A DNA stretch of 44,394 nucleotides from Candidatus Kaiserbacteria bacterium (GCA_016217905.1 JACRFL010000002.1:82817-127210), one strand, 5' to 3'; positions 23,629 to 31,835 are shown, numbered from the stretch's first letter. Made by a program: numbers and translations. The notes: a model not told the origin generated them from the letters alone.

Positions 23629-24069
23629 ATGGAGAAAACAGTCCGGACGCTTGCGGAGTTTGAGGCCGAGGCCGTGCGCTTCGCGCACGCCCTTGTGCCG
23701 CGGGAAGGGGGCGCAACCCTGGTCACGCTCTCCGGCGAACTCGGCGCGGGGAAGACCGCCTTTATCAAAGCCGTCGCGAAGGCGTTCGGTGTCGAGGAGA
23801 CCGTGACGAGCCCCACCTTTGTTCTCGAGAAAATTTACGAACTTGGAAGCGAAGCTTCCAAGTTCGAGCGACTGGTTCACATCGATGCGTACCGGCTTGA
23901 GGGGGGAAGCGATCTTGCGCCGCTCGGTTTTGATGAGCTGATGCAGGACGCGGGTAATCTTATTCTGCTTGAGTGGCCGGAGAAAGTGGCCGACGCGCTT
24001 CAAGATATTTCGATACGCATTTCTATTCTCGTACAACCCGACGGGATTCGCACCATTTCGTATGAATAA
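23629..24069 (+). CDS. tsaE: tRNA threonylcarbamoyladenosine biosynthesis ATPase TsaE
   Basis: 146 residues from ATG 23629 (MEKTVRTLAEFEAEAVRFAH). P-loop SGELGAGKTAFIKAVAK, switch-like TSPTFVLEKIYE, HIDAYRL and LLEWPEK are TsaE signatures. TsaE works with TsaB, TsaC and TsaD to make the t6A modification at tRNA position 37. Its last codons overlap the polA start. A 12-bp perfect palindrome with a GAA loop (23848-23874) lies inside the coding sequence and encodes ELGSEASKFE. The ORF-track start at 23260 runs through the lipoprotein gene and is rejected. Confidence 0.94.
   Translation: MEKTVRTLAEFEAEAVRFAHALVPREGGATLVTLSGELGAGKTAFIKAVAKAFGVEETVTSPTFVLEKIYELGSEASKFERLVHIDAYRLEGGSDLAPLGFDELMQDAGNLILLEWPEKVADALQDISIRISILVQPDGIRTISYE
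23848..23874. repeat. Perfect inverted repeat with GAA triloop inside tsaE
   Basis: GAACTTGGAAGC, loop GAA, GCTTCCAAGTTC. A 12-bp perfect stem closed by the very stable GC-GAA-GC mini-hairpin, within the reading frame. Confidence 0.8.
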
Positions 24070-26440
24070 AAAACTTTCGCCAAAGCCGCGCATCGTCCTC
24101 CTCGACACGCACGCGATCATCCATCGCGCGTACCACGCACTGCCGGAGTTCACCGGGCCCACGGGTGCACCCACCGGTGCTTTGTACGGGCTTGTCGCGA
24201 TGTTGCTCAAAATCATCGCCGAACTCAAGCCGGACTATATGACCGCATGCTTCGATTTAGCGGGGCCCACTATCCGGCACGAAGCGTATGAGGGATATAA
24301 AGGGACGCGCGTAAAGACTGAAGACGCGCTCGCGCTACAGTTGAATGAATCACGCAAGGTCTTCGAAGCTTTTTCTATTCCTATGTATGAGCGAGCGGGG
24401 TTTGAAGCCGACGATCTCCTCGGCACCATCGCCCACGAACTGAAAAAAGAAAAAAGCGTGGATGTCATCATCGCCTCCGGCGACATGGACACGCTCCAGC
24501 TCGTCGACGACGAGCGCGTGCGCGTGTACACCCTGAAAAAGGGCATCAACGACACCATTCTCTATGACGAGAAGGCTGTCGTCGAACGCTTCGGATTCCC
24601 CCCGGCGCTCATTCCCGACTGGAAGGGTCTTCGCGGCGACCCTTCTGACAACATCAAGGGCGTGCCCGGCATCGGGGAAAAGACCGCGACTGAACTCATC
24701 ACCGGATTTGGGTCTCTCGAGAAGATATATGCAACGCTCAAGAAGGGCGACGAAGCTTTCCTGAAAAAAGGAGTGAAAGCGCGCATGGTCGGACTCCTGA
24801 AAGAACATGAGGAGGACGCGCGTTTCTCCAAGTCGCTCGCGACGATACGGCTCGATGTGCCGATTGCCTTCACGCTGCCCGAGCGGTCCTGGCGCGAGAA
24901 TGTCGATATGCAGCGCCTGTTCGCCCTGTGCGAGGAATTCGGCTTCAGAACGCTCAGAGAAAGGATCAAAACGATGTTTCGCAGCGAATCGGGGGCTGAG
25001 GAGACGATCGAGCTCGTGCCGGAGGAGAAGGTGGACGAGACCCGGCTCGCCGAGGCGCAGGTCACGCTCTGGCTCATCTCGTCGGAGTTTACGAATCCGT
25101 CGCTCGACGACATCCTCGCGTTTACGAAGAAGCGCTCGTTCGCCGACGCGTACGCCGAACTCGAGAAACAATTGTCTGCCACAGGGAAGGTGCGCGAGGT
25201 CTACGAGCGGATAGAGAAGCCGCTCATTCCGGTCGTGCGCAAGATGGAAGCGCGCGGCGTCCTTATTGACCCGAAAATACTCGACGGCCTGGCCCTGGAG
25301 TATCGCGCCGAGCTCAAAGAGCTCGAGAATAAAATTTATACAGCCGCCGGGCGCGAGTTTAACGTGAACTCTCCGAAGCAGCTCGGCGAAGTGCTCTTCG
25401 ACGAATTGAAGATCATCCCAGAAAAACAGAAGAGGACGGCGGGTGGAGCGCGCTCGACGCGCGAGAGCGAGCTCGAGAAGATCCGCGACACGCACCCGAT
25501 CGTGGGCGACATTCTCAAATACCGCGAGCTGAAGAAGCTGCTCTCGACCTATATCGAGAATCTCCCGCCGCTCTTGGGCGCCGACAACCGCCTGCATGCC
25601 GAGTTCCTCCAAACCGGCACCACGACCGGCCGCATGGCTTCGCAGAATCCTAATCTACAGAACATCCCGCTCCACTCGGAGCGCGGCCGCGCGATACGGC
25701 ACGCGTTCGTCGCGACACCCGGGTTCGCGCTCGTGGCGCTCGATTATTCCCAGATAGAGCTGCGAATCGCAGCCATTCTCTCCGGCGACGAGAAACTCTG
25801 TGAGATTTTCAGAGGCGGTCGCGACGTGCACCGGGAGGTCGCGGCGCAGGTGTTCCGCGTCGCGCCGGGGGCGGTCGATCAAGAGATGCGGCGGCGCGCG
25901 AAGGTCATCAACTTCGGCATTCTCTACGGTATGGGGGTAAATGCTCTGCGCGCCCAGCTTGGCTCGACGACCGCCGAGGCGCATCAGTATCTCGAAGAGT
26001 ATTTCAGCACGTTCAAAACGCTTTCCGAATATCTAGAAACAACAAAAGGTTCTGCGCGCAAACACGGTTATACCGAGACGCTTTTCGGCCGCCGCCGCCA
26101 ATTCCCGGAGATGAAGTCATCCCTGCCCTACGTGCGCGCACAGGCCGAGCGCATGGCGGTGAATGCGCCTATCCAGGGGACGCAGGCGGATATCATCAAG
26201 CTCGCGATGGTGCACGCCGACGAGATGCTTGAGCGGGAACGTGCACAGGAAGATGCGTATCTGCTTCTGCAAGTTCACGACGAGCTCGTGTACGAGATCC
26301 GCGCCGAGCGTGCCGAGGCGCTCGGCGCGAAGATACGGGAGATCATGGAGTCCGTGTTGTCTCCGGAAGACGCGCGCGGCGTGCCCGTCATCGCGACGAT
26401 GAAATCCGGCCCCGACTGGGGTTCGATGAATTCGCTATGA
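24062..26440 (+). CDS. polA: DNA polymerase I
   Basis: 792 residues from ATG 24062 (MNKKLSPKPRIVLLDTHAII), overlapping the tsaE stop. The 5'-3' exonuclease domain (about residues 10-290) shows GFEADDLLGT, ASGDMDTLQL and GLRGDPSDNIKGVPGIGEKT. The polymerase domain has motif A LDYSQIELRIAAI, motif B RRRAKVINFGILYG, and motif C LQVHDELVYE, with TGRMASQNPNLQNIP. Between them the 3'-5' proofreading domain is shrunken (about residues 300-385) and shows no DxE exonuclease motif, so proofreading is probably absent, as in Taq-like Pol I. It fills gaps in repair and removes primers. Its TGA overlaps the holA ATG. Confidence 0.96.
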   Translation: MNKKLSPKPRIVLLDTHAIIHRAYHALPEFTGPTGAPTGALYGLVAMLLKIIAELKPDYMTACFDLAGPTIRHEAYEGYKGTRVKTEDALALQLNESRKVFEAFSIPMYERAGFEADDLLGTIAHELKKEKSVDVIIASGDMDTLQLVDDERVRVYTLKKGINDTILYDEKAVVERFGFPPALIPDWKGLRGDPSDNIKGVPGIGEKTATELITGFGSLEKIYATLKKGDEAFLKKGVKARMVGLLKEHEEDARFSKSLATIRLDVPIAFTLPERSWRENVDMQRLFALCEEFGFRTLRERIKTMFRSESGAEETIELVPEEKVDETRLAEAQVTLWLISSEFTNPSLDDILAFTKKRSFADAYAELEKQLSATGKVREVYERIEKPLIPVVRKMEARGVLIDPKILDGLALEYRAELKELENKIYTAAGREFNVNSPKQLGEVLFDELKIIPEKQKRTAGGARSTRESELEKIRDTHPIVGDILKYRELKKLLSTYIENLPPLLGADNRLHAEFLQTGTTTGRMASQNPNLQNIPLHSERGRAIRHAFVATPGFALVALDYSQIELRIAAILSGDEKLCEIFRGGRDVHREVAAQVFRVAPGAVDQEMRRRAKVINFGILYGMGVNALRAQLGSTTAEAHQYLEEYFSTFKTLSEYLETTKGSARKHGYTETLFGRRRQFPEMKSSLPYVRAQAERMAVNAPIQGTQADIIKLAMVHADEMLERERAQEDAYLLLQVHDELVYEIRAERAEALGAKIREIMESVLSPEDARGVPVIATMKSGPDWGSMNSL

Positions 26441-27126
26441 TTTATTTTTTTCACGGATCCGATATCGAGAAGGCGCGCACCAAAGCATTCGAGTGGGTCG
26501 CGACTGCGCGGGCAAAAGAGCCGAACCTCGCGTACGTGCGCCTTTCGCGCGAGGAGTTGACCCCAGCGGCGCTTGAGGATGCCGCGCTTTCGGGCGGACT
26601 CTTCGTTAAGCGGCTTTTGATACTCATTGACGACCCGTTTCCGGCCGCCCGTGCGGCAAGCGATGAAGAGGGCGATGTAAAAGAAGAGAGTGCGGGAGTC
26701 CTCGAAGGACACCTCGACGCACTTGCCGCCTCCGATAACGCCATTCTCATCCTCGCACCGAAACTCGCCGCAGCCAAGGCGAAAAAAATCGCGAAGAAGG
26801 CGAAGAAGGAATACAAATTCGATGCTCCTGTCGCGCGCGAAGACGCGCGTGGTTTTAACAGTAATCTCGTGAACGCGCTCGCGGCGCGAAGTCGCGAGAA
26901 GCTCTGGCTCGAGATCAATCGTGCGCTTCGCGCGGGCGACGCGCCCGAGATGCTGCACGGCCTCCTCCACTGGAAGGCGCGCGACCTGATGGGGAGTGGC
27001 AGCCGCGCCTGGACGCCGAAAGAATCACGGCAATTGTCGCTCGCCCTCATCGCGCTCCTCCAAAACTCCCGCCGCGGCGACCTCGACCTCGCCTCCTCTC
27101 TTGAGCGTTTCGCCCTCTCTCTGTAA
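26437..27126 (+). CDS. holA: DNA polymerase III delta subunit-like protein
   Basis: 229 residues; start MIYFFHGSDIEKARTKAFEW, then ALSGGLFVKRLLILIDDPF, NAILILAPKLAAAKAKKIAK and a helical C-terminus (LLHWKARDLMGSGS). These follow the HolA pattern: nucleotide-free AAA+ domain and a collar helix region. It is shorter than the usual ~340 residues, as in other reduced genomes. HolA is the clamp-loader subunit that opens the DnaN ring. It is translationally coupled to polA through an ATGA overlap. The assignment rests on N-terminal pattern and context. Confidence 0.78.
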   Translation: MIYFFHGSDIEKARTKAFEWVATARAKEPNLAYVRLSREELTPAALEDAALSGGLFVKRLLILIDDPFPAARAASDEEGDVKEESAGVLEGHLDALAASDNAILILAPKLAAAKAKKIAKKAKKEYKFDAPVAREDARGFNSNLVNALAARSREKLWLEINRALRAGDAPEMLHGLLHWKARDLMGSGSRAWTPKESRQLSLALIALLQNSRRGDLDLASSLERFALSL

Positions 27127-27513
27127 TTAACGCTTTCTTTTCTGTTCGCGTTCGCGGACGGCGTCTTCGTCCATACCGAAGTGATGCGCGAATTCGTGCC
27201 AGATCGTCTCGGCGACCACATCGCGCACGTCCCTACCCTCGTCGTGTGCCGCTTCCTCGACTGGTCGGCGATAGAGCGTGATCGTGTCCGGCAAGGTCAT
27301 TCCGACGCCGTAATTCTCTCCGCGCTCCGTGAGAGGGACGCCCTGATAGAGGCCGAGCAGCATCTCGTCCGGTCCGAGCCTCTCCTTCCGGCGCACGAGT
27401 GTCGACGGTTCATCCTCGACGAGGAGCGCGACATTTCTTATCTTCTCGCGCACCCACGCAGGCAACCGCTCGAAACCTTCCTGCACGAGTCGCTCAAATG
27501 CCGCATCTTTCAT
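27127..27513 (-). CDS. Zincin-like metallopeptidase family protein
   Basis: 128 residues from ATG 27513 (MKDAAFERLVQEGFERLPAW). The motif ETIWHEFAHHFGMDEDAV contains HExxH plus the downstream Glu used by small zincin-like proteases. The preceding GENYGVGMTLPDTITLYRRP matches the family of about 120-residue bacterial metallopeptidases (formerly DUF1025). The motif is complete, so catalytic activity is possible, although the substrate is unknown. It converges with holA with no gap. The -10 box TAGAAT is 6 nt upstream. Confidence 0.88.
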   Translation of the reverse strand: MKDAAFERLVQEGFERLPAWVREKIRNVALLVEDEPSTLVRRKERLGPDEMLLGLYQGVPLTERGENYGVGMTLPDTITLYRRPVEEAAHDEGRDVRDVVAETIWHEFAHHFGMDEDAVREREQKRKR

Positions 27514-27519
27514 CAACCT

Positions 27520-27525
27520 ATTCTA
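27520..27525 (-). promoter_or_regulatory. -10 box of the zincin gene
   Basis: TAGAAT on the minus strand, exactly 6 nt before ATG 27513. Confidence 0.45.
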
Positions 27526-27625
27526 CCCGATGCCCCCGGCAGGTTACGAACCAGCGTATGGTATCATGTAAAGGGAGTCGTCGAAATATGCGAGAAATGA
27601 TAATGTGCGACTAGAAAATAAACAT

Positions 27626-27698
27626 GCGCCCGTAGCTCAGTCGGTAGAGCAAGAAGCTTTTAACTTCGAGGTCGGTGGTTCGAGTCCACCCGGGCGCA
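27626..27698 (+). tRNA. tRNA-Lys (anticodon TTT)
   Basis: Complete cloverleaf, 73 nt without encoded CCA: acceptor GCGCCCG/CGGGCGC, D-stem GCTC/GAGC, anticodon loop CTTTTAA (TTT), T-arm GGTGG-TTCGAGT-CCACC, discriminator A. The anticodon stem has one A-G mismatch at its base. The start codon of a LAGLIDADG-like gene follows after 1 nt. Confidence 0.95.
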
Positions 27699-27699
27699 C

Positions 27700-28526
27700 A
27701 TGATCACTTTTAGAGAACAATGTATAGCCCTGCGAGAGAGGGACTACAGCATCATTGAAATAATGAAAGTTACGGGGCGGGCAAAAACTTCGGTATACAC
27801 GCATATCAAAGACATGCCATTGAGCGAGAAGCGCATAGAAAGATACAGAGTTGCTTCAGGTGAATGGATTAGGAAATTTGCCCTCGCAAGAAAAGGAAAA
27901 AGTAACCGCTCGTTTCTAACTTTTGATAAATGGTCTACTAAGACCGTACTATTGGTCGCGCACCTACTTTTTGATGGAGAGATTACTCGCGGGAAATGCG
28001 TTTATAATAACCGCAGCGAAGAACTTCTCGAACGTGTTGAAAACTAGTCCGTGAGCAATATGATTTCGAGCCGAAACGGTATAAGAATCAAGTGACTGGG
28101 GTCGCAAGAATTAGTTATCATAATGTGGCTCTCGGGACTTATCTACAGAAAAAATCTAAGGAACTATTGAAACAAGTCAAAAAAATGCCATTGGATTTTA
28201 AGCGAGAATTCGTGCGCGCATTTTTTGACGATGAAGGATGCATGGATTTTCGTTCTTCAGGACGAAAAAGAGTCCGCGGATATCAAAAAGACATTCGAGT
28301 ATTAAAGATAATTCGAGGACTTTTGAGCAATTTTGGTATTACAGCGCGAATAGCGCTTCCTAACGAAGTAGTGATTGTCGGAAAAGAAAATCTTATTCGA
28401 TTCGAACGCGAAATTAATTTCTCGCCCGGCGTGTTTATAAATGGGAACCGTACAAACAGCCGCTGGAAAAAGCATCTGGAGAAAAGAGTGCTTCTGCGGA
28501 TGGCGATTGAGTCGTTTAAAAACTAG
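27700..28526 (+). CDS. HTH plus LAGLIDADG homing endonuclease-like protein, split by a frameshift
   Basis: Two track ORFs (27700-28047 and 28092-28526) join into one protein of about 275 residues if one A is added to the AAAA run at 28040-28043, giving LLERVEKLVREQYDFEPKRY. The N-terminus is a helix-turn-helix (YSIIEIMKVTGRAKTSVYTH). Two LAGLIDADG-type helices follow, LLVAHLLFDGEI and FVRAFFDDEGC, the second with an acidic residue pair at the catalytic place. Such enzymes make long-site DNA cuts that spread their own gene. The ATG begins 1 nt after the tRNA-Lys 3' end and the stop overlaps the convergent gene. Lower GC than its neighbours suggests transfer. As it stands the reading frame is broken. 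Confidence 0.78.
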
Positions 28527-29479
28527 TAGCTGAACGCATCCACCGTTTTGCCGTTCGTGTCGAACAGCTTCACGATCTCGTGCTTGGTGCGCCACAGGGA
28601 GCCCGTGCGGCCGAGATAGATGCGCCAGGTGTCGCCCAGGAAGTCGGGATCGCTCTTGTGCGCATTGACGCACCCGTTGTAATTGAGGTACGTCACGACG
28701 AAACTCTGGCACGCGCTCGTCGCGCCGACCGGCGGCGTGAGCACGACCTGGCAGCGGGAGAGCTTGTCGACGTAGTCAATGCAGGCGGCGTCGCGGATGT
28801 AGCCGCTGCCATAGAAGGCGGAGAGTTCGTTGGACGGGACGGGACAGTTCTGCGGCAACGAGGGATAGAAGTTCTGGAACGTGCCGAAATAGCCGATGCA
28901 TTTGTTCTCGCGGAACGAGGCGCCGATGGGCGATTGCCCGGAAATGATAATGGCCCGCTCCCCGGGCAGAAGTACGATGTCCTGCGCGGCATTCACGACG
29001 CCGGAGGTAGGAATCTCGGTCCCTTTGGGAATTATCGCGGCCGCGCCGGTTGCGTCGCTGGCGAGCTTCCACCCGGAGACGTTGATCGGCACGCCCGCGT
29101 CCTGTGCCGCGGATACCTGAATGTATTCGTTTTTCGGATCTGCCGAGCCGGCTCCCGAAACGTAATGGCTCATCGATACAATCCCGCGGTAAAGCGATGG
29201 CGTCCCGAAGACGCCGCCGGGAAATGTCGGGAGCGGGGACTCCTGTTTCCCGGAGACGCCCGCGCCGCCCGAGGAGCCCGGCAAGGAAACCGTCCCGCCG
29301 CCGATGCCGAAGGGCGCCCGCGGGAAGGACAGGTAGGTGCCGCCGCCGAGTTCCTGTGGCGCCGCGAGCCGCGGCCCGGTGAACGCGATGGGGTGCAAGG
29401 GGCCCCCGGTCGCGATCCAAATAAGGAAGATGAAGACGAAAACGCCTATAAAAAACCACGCGTCGTGCATGTCACCCAT
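28523..29479 (-). CDS. Membrane-anchored lamin-tail-domain-like surface protein
   Basis: 318 residues. One N-terminal membrane segment (AWFFIGVFVFIFLIWIATGG), a Gly/Ser/Pro linker, then a domain with the lamin-tail pattern: NEYIQVSA, INVSGWKLAS, IIPKGTEIP, LLPGERAIIISG and a closing EIVKLFDTNGKTVDAFSY. Six Cys in the second half probably form disulfides (FRENKCIGYF, LPQNCPVP, SRCQVV). Predicted outside the membrane, likely for adhesion or wall binding. A TACTAT -10 box lies 6 nt before the ATG. The match is by pattern rather than by search. Confidence 0.75.
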   Translation of the reverse strand: MGDMHDAWFFIGVFVFIFLIWIATGGPLHPIAFTGPRLAAPQELGGGTYLSFPRAPFGIGGGTVSLPGSSGGAGVSGKQESPLPTFPGGVFGTPSLYRGIVSMSHYVSGAGSADPKNEYIQVSAAQDAGVPINVSGWKLASDATGAAAIIPKGTEIPTSGVVNAAQDIVLLPGERAIIISGQSPIGASFRENKCIGYFGTFQNFYPSLPQNCPVPSNELSAFYGSGYIRDAACIDYVDKLSRCQVVLTPPVGATSACQSFVVTYLNYNGCVNAHKSDPDFLGDTWRIYLGRTGSLWRTKHEIVKLFDTNGKTVDAFSY

Positions 29480-29485
29480 AGCGGT

Positions 29486-29491
29486 ATAGTA
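29486..29491 (-). promoter_or_regulatory. -10 box of the lamin-tail-like gene
   Basis: TACTAT on the minus strand, exactly 6 nt before ATG 29479. Confidence 0.45.
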
Positions 29492-30766
29492 TCAAAATTT
29501 TTCGAGAAGTCGTTCGAGTTCTTCGCGGACCACTGCAGCGTCGCTCCAGGGGATCTTCGAACCCTTTGCGCCCATGATAAACGGATCGGTGCCCTTGCCG
29601 GAAATAAGAACGGCGTCGCCGGGGCGCGCCGCGGCAAGCGCGGCGCGAATTGCCTCGCGTCGGTCCATGATGATCAGGGGCGCGCGTTTCATACCGGCAG
29701 CCATAGCGAGGACGATGGCGCGCAGGTCTTCGTCGTACGGATCTTCGTTCGTGAGAATGACCGTCTCGCACGTCTCGTCCGCGATGCGGCCCATCTCCGG
29801 CCGCTTCCACGCGTCGCGCCCGCCGCCGGTGTTGCCGAGGACGCAGATCTTTCTTCCTGGATACGCAGCGTAGAGCGCGGCAAGAGAGTCGGGCGTATGC
29901 GCATAGTCGACGACGACTTGGAAATTTTGTCCGGTGTCAATGCGTTCGGTTCGTCCCGGGACGCGCTCGAGTTTCGCGAGGGCCGCCGCGCTTTTTTCAA
30001 GAGGGAGGCCCGCACACTGCGCGGCGAGCGCGGCCGCGAGCGCGTTCATGACGTTGAAGCTGCCCGGAAGCTGTAGAGAGAAACGGACGCCGCGAAAGGC
30101 GAACGCGACGCGTCCGGGCGAGAGCACCACCTTCTTTGCATCCGCGTAAGAAAAGGGAATTTTTTTCTCGACCGGGAGCGCCAGGTAGGGGGCGCTCGCC
30201 GAATCATCGGCGTTTGCGATAATCGCGCGCGGACGTTTCGCCGATGCAGCAAGCTGTCCCCCGATCTTCATTTTTGCCTCCGCATATTTCTCGAAGGAGC
30301 CGTGGGACTCGAGATGTTCTTTCTGGAGGTTCGTGAACACCAGCGCATCGAGATCAAGAAAGAGGTGCCGGAAATCCCGCGTGCTCTCGGAGGTTATCTC
30401 GACGACCGCATGCGTGCATCCCGCCCGTACGGCCCGAGCGAAGAAATCTTGGATGAATCCGCGCCCCGGCATCGTCATTTTGAAGAGGTTCGGCTCGGAC
30501 CGGTCTTTGATCGCGAAGCGGATGGTCGAAGCCGCGGCAACCGCGTAGCCGTTGTCGAGCAGGGTGGCGTAGATCAGGTCGGTTACCGTCGATTTTCCCT
30601 TCGTACCCGTGACGCCGATGATGGTCAGTTTTCGAGCAGGGAAACCGTACCAGAGCGCCATCAGGAATGCGAGCATGCGGTGATACAGCGGCCGCAACGG
30701 CCGCACCACCGGCTCTGGGACGATTTTTTTTAAGATACGGACAGCCCGATCGACAAACTCATACAT
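29492..30766 (-). CDS. Mur ligase family protein, MurE-like
   Basis: 424 residues. The ATP site IIGVTGTKGKSTVTDLI, the carbamylated-lysine region, DYAHTPDSLAALY, GNTGGGRDAWKRPEMG and LTNEDPYDED follow the MurE layout (UDP-MurNAc-tripeptide synthetase, adding residue 3 of the peptidoglycan stem). The usual ~95-residue UDP-binding N-terminal domain is replaced by about 45 residues with a hydrophobic helix (YHRMLAFLMALWYGFP). The specificity motif NEDPYDED differs from the DAP-type DNPR, so the amino acid added cannot be predicted. It follows ruvA after 3 nt. Confidence 0.88.
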   Translation of the reverse strand: MYEFVDRAVRILKKIVPEPVVRPLRPLYHRMLAFLMALWYGFPARKLTIIGVTGTKGKSTVTDLIYATLLDNGYAVAAASTIRFAIKDRSEPNLFKMTMPGRGFIQDFFARAVRAGCTHAVVEITSESTRDFRHLFLDLDALVFTNLQKEHLESHGSFEKYAEAKMKIGGQLAASAKRPRAIIANADDSASAPYLALPVEKKIPFSYADAKKVVLSPGRVAFAFRGVRFSLQLPGSFNVMNALAAALAAQCAGLPLEKSAAALAKLERVPGRTERIDTGQNFQVVVDYAHTPDSLAALYAAYPGRKICVLGNTGGGRDAWKRPEMGRIADETCETVILTNEDPYDEDLRAIVLAMAAGMKRAPLIIMDRREAIRAALAAARPGDAVLISGKGTDPFIMGAKGSKIPWSDAAVVREELERLLEKF

Positions 30767-30769
30767 AGG

Positions 30770-31315
30770 TTACTGGCCGGAAGAGAGCGCCGCCTTCAGC
30801 CGCGCGTCCTTGCCGCCGATGTCGTCCGGTATCGTCTGGAGCGCTTTGCGCGCCTCGCGCTCGGTGTAGCCGAGCGCGATGAGAGTGTCGAAGACTTCAT
30901 TGTCGGCGTTGTCATGGGCGCGCGGGCCGACCTTATCCGCGAGCTCGACCAGCATCTTCTCCGCGCTCTTCTTGCCGAGCCCGACGACCTTGGTGAGGTA
31001 CGCGAGGTCGCGTTTGCCGATAGCGCCTTCGAGCGCCTCGCGCGGAGCGCGGCGTAAGACCGAGAGCGCGGTCTTCGGCCCCACGCCCGAGACCGAGAGG
31101 ACGAGCTCGAAGAAATCTCGGTCGGCACTGTCTGCGAAGCCGTAGAGCTCGAGGCCGTCCTGCCTAAGCGCCAGATGCGTTGCAAGCGATGCCTCGGCAC
31201 CGACGTTGAGCGTCTGCGGAGCGCTCATACGTACCTCGACACCGAAGCCCTCCACCTCAATAACGGCGCTTACAGGCCCCACCGAGAGCACCTTCCCGCG
31301 GATCTGCCGAATCAT
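30770..31315 (-). CDS. ruvA: Holliday junction branch migration protein RuvA
   Basis: 181 residues from ATG 31315 (MIRQIRGKVLSVGPVSAVIE). OB domain I (YGFADSADRDFFELVLSVSG), helix-hairpin-helix motifs LSVSGVGPKTALSVL and VVGLGKKSAEKMLVELADKV, and C-terminal domain III (FDTLIALGYTEREARKAL) are all present. RuvA binds four-way junctions and recruits RuvB, encoded at 20269. TATTAT lies exactly 6 nt before this ATG; the track start 19 codons upstream runs through a tandem repeat and is rejected. Divergent from rpsT. Confidence 0.95.
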   Translation of the reverse strand: MIRQIRGKVLSVGPVSAVIEVEGFGVEVRMSAPQTLNVGAEASLATHLALRQDGLELYGFADSADRDFFELVLSVSGVGPKTALSVLRRAPREALEGAIGKRDLAYLTKVVGLGKKSAEKMLVELADKVGPRAHDNADNEVFDTLIALGYTEREARKALQTIPDDIGGKDARLKAALSSGQ

Positions 31316-31321
31316 GCATTG

Positions 31322-31327
31322 ATAATA
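31322..31327 (-). promoter_or_regulatory. -10 box of ruvA
   Basis: TATTAT on the minus strand, exactly 6 nt before ATG 31315. Confidence 0.5.
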
Positions 31328-31331
31328 CAGG

Positions 31332-31359
31332 TAGTAGGGGGTAGGTAGTAGGGGGTAGG
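31332..31359. repeat. Two exact 14-bp tandem repeats, G-rich
   Basis: TAGTAGGGGGTAGG occurs twice in tandem between ruvA and rpsT. Related CCTAC/CCTAT words occur on the other strand just before rpsT (31383-31411). Confidence 0.8.
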
Positions 31360-31400
31360 AATACATTTGCATTTATGGCAGCAACCTATACACTACGGCC

Positions 31401-31406
31401 TACAAC
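31401..31406 (+). promoter_or_regulatory. possible -10 box of rpsT
   Basis: TACAAC ends 8 nt before ATG 31415. Confidence 0.3.
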
Positions 31407-31414
31407 CTATTTAT

Positions 31415-31681
31415 ATGGCCATCACCAGCTCTGCGAAGAAAGTGATTCGCTCCTCGGCGAGGAAGCGTGTGTTCAATCTACGCCGTATGGATACGCTCCG
31501 CGACACGACGAAGTCGCTCACGAAGGCACTCGCCGCCAAGGACATTGCTGGAGCTGAAAAGTTTCTTAGCGCGGCCTACAAAGCGATTGATAAAGCGAAG
31601 AAGCGCGGGGTCATTAAGGGCAACACCGCCGACCGCAAAAAGTCCCGTCTCGCCGCCGCTATCAAACGCGCTCGCGCCTAA
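31415..31681 (+). CDS. rpsT: 30S ribosomal protein bS20
   Basis: 88 residues from ATG 31415: MAITSSAKKVIRSSARKRVF, then AYKAIDKAKKRGVIKGNTAD and RKKSRLAAAIKRARA, the typical basic helical bS20, a primary 16S rRNA-binding protein. The track start 16 codons earlier is an intergenic extension. It is immediately followed by a tRNA-3'-end-like remnant on the other strand. Confidence 0.94.
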   Translation: MAITSSAKKVIRSSARKRVFNLRRMDTLRDTTKSLTKALAAKDIAGAEKFLSAAYKAIDKAKKRGVIKGNTADRKKSRLAAAIKRARA

Positions 31682-31713
31682 CTGGTGCTCTCGACCGGAA
31701 TCGAATCGTCATT
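31682..31713 (-). repeat. tRNA-Arg 3'-end remnant, direct repeat of the tRNA-Arg(GCG) end
   Basis: CTGGTGCTCTCG at 31682-31693 is identical to 32643-32654, the CCA/acceptor end of tRNA-Arg(GCG). The next 20 nt match imperfectly, covering the T-arm (AATCGAA shared) and variable loop (GTCATT shared). The 5' half of a tRNA is absent, so this is a remnant or attachment-like copy. Confidence 0.65.
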
Positions 31714-31751
31714 TAGCGCGCCATTCTCGACGCTTTTTATTTTTAAAACGG

Positions 31752-31823
31752 TGCTCCCACGAGGAGTCGGACCTCGATTTCAGGCTTCGGAGGCCTGCGC
31801 TCTATCCGTTGAGCTATGGAAGC
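31752..31823 (-). tRNA. tRNA-Arg (anticodon CCG)
   Basis: 72-nt cloverleaf on the minus strand: acceptor GCTTCCA/TGGGAGC (one G-U), D-stem GCTC/GAGC, anticodon loop CTCCGAA (CCG), stem CAGGC/GCCTG, T-arm CGAGG-TCCGACT-CCTCG. No encoded CCA. Confidence 0.93.
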
Positions 31824-31835
31824 TACACAAGAAAG

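Noticed and set aside
28580-30076. 498-residue plus-strand ORF over the lamin-tail-like and Mur ligase genes
   Set aside because: Low-complexity shadow spanning two real minus-strand genes.
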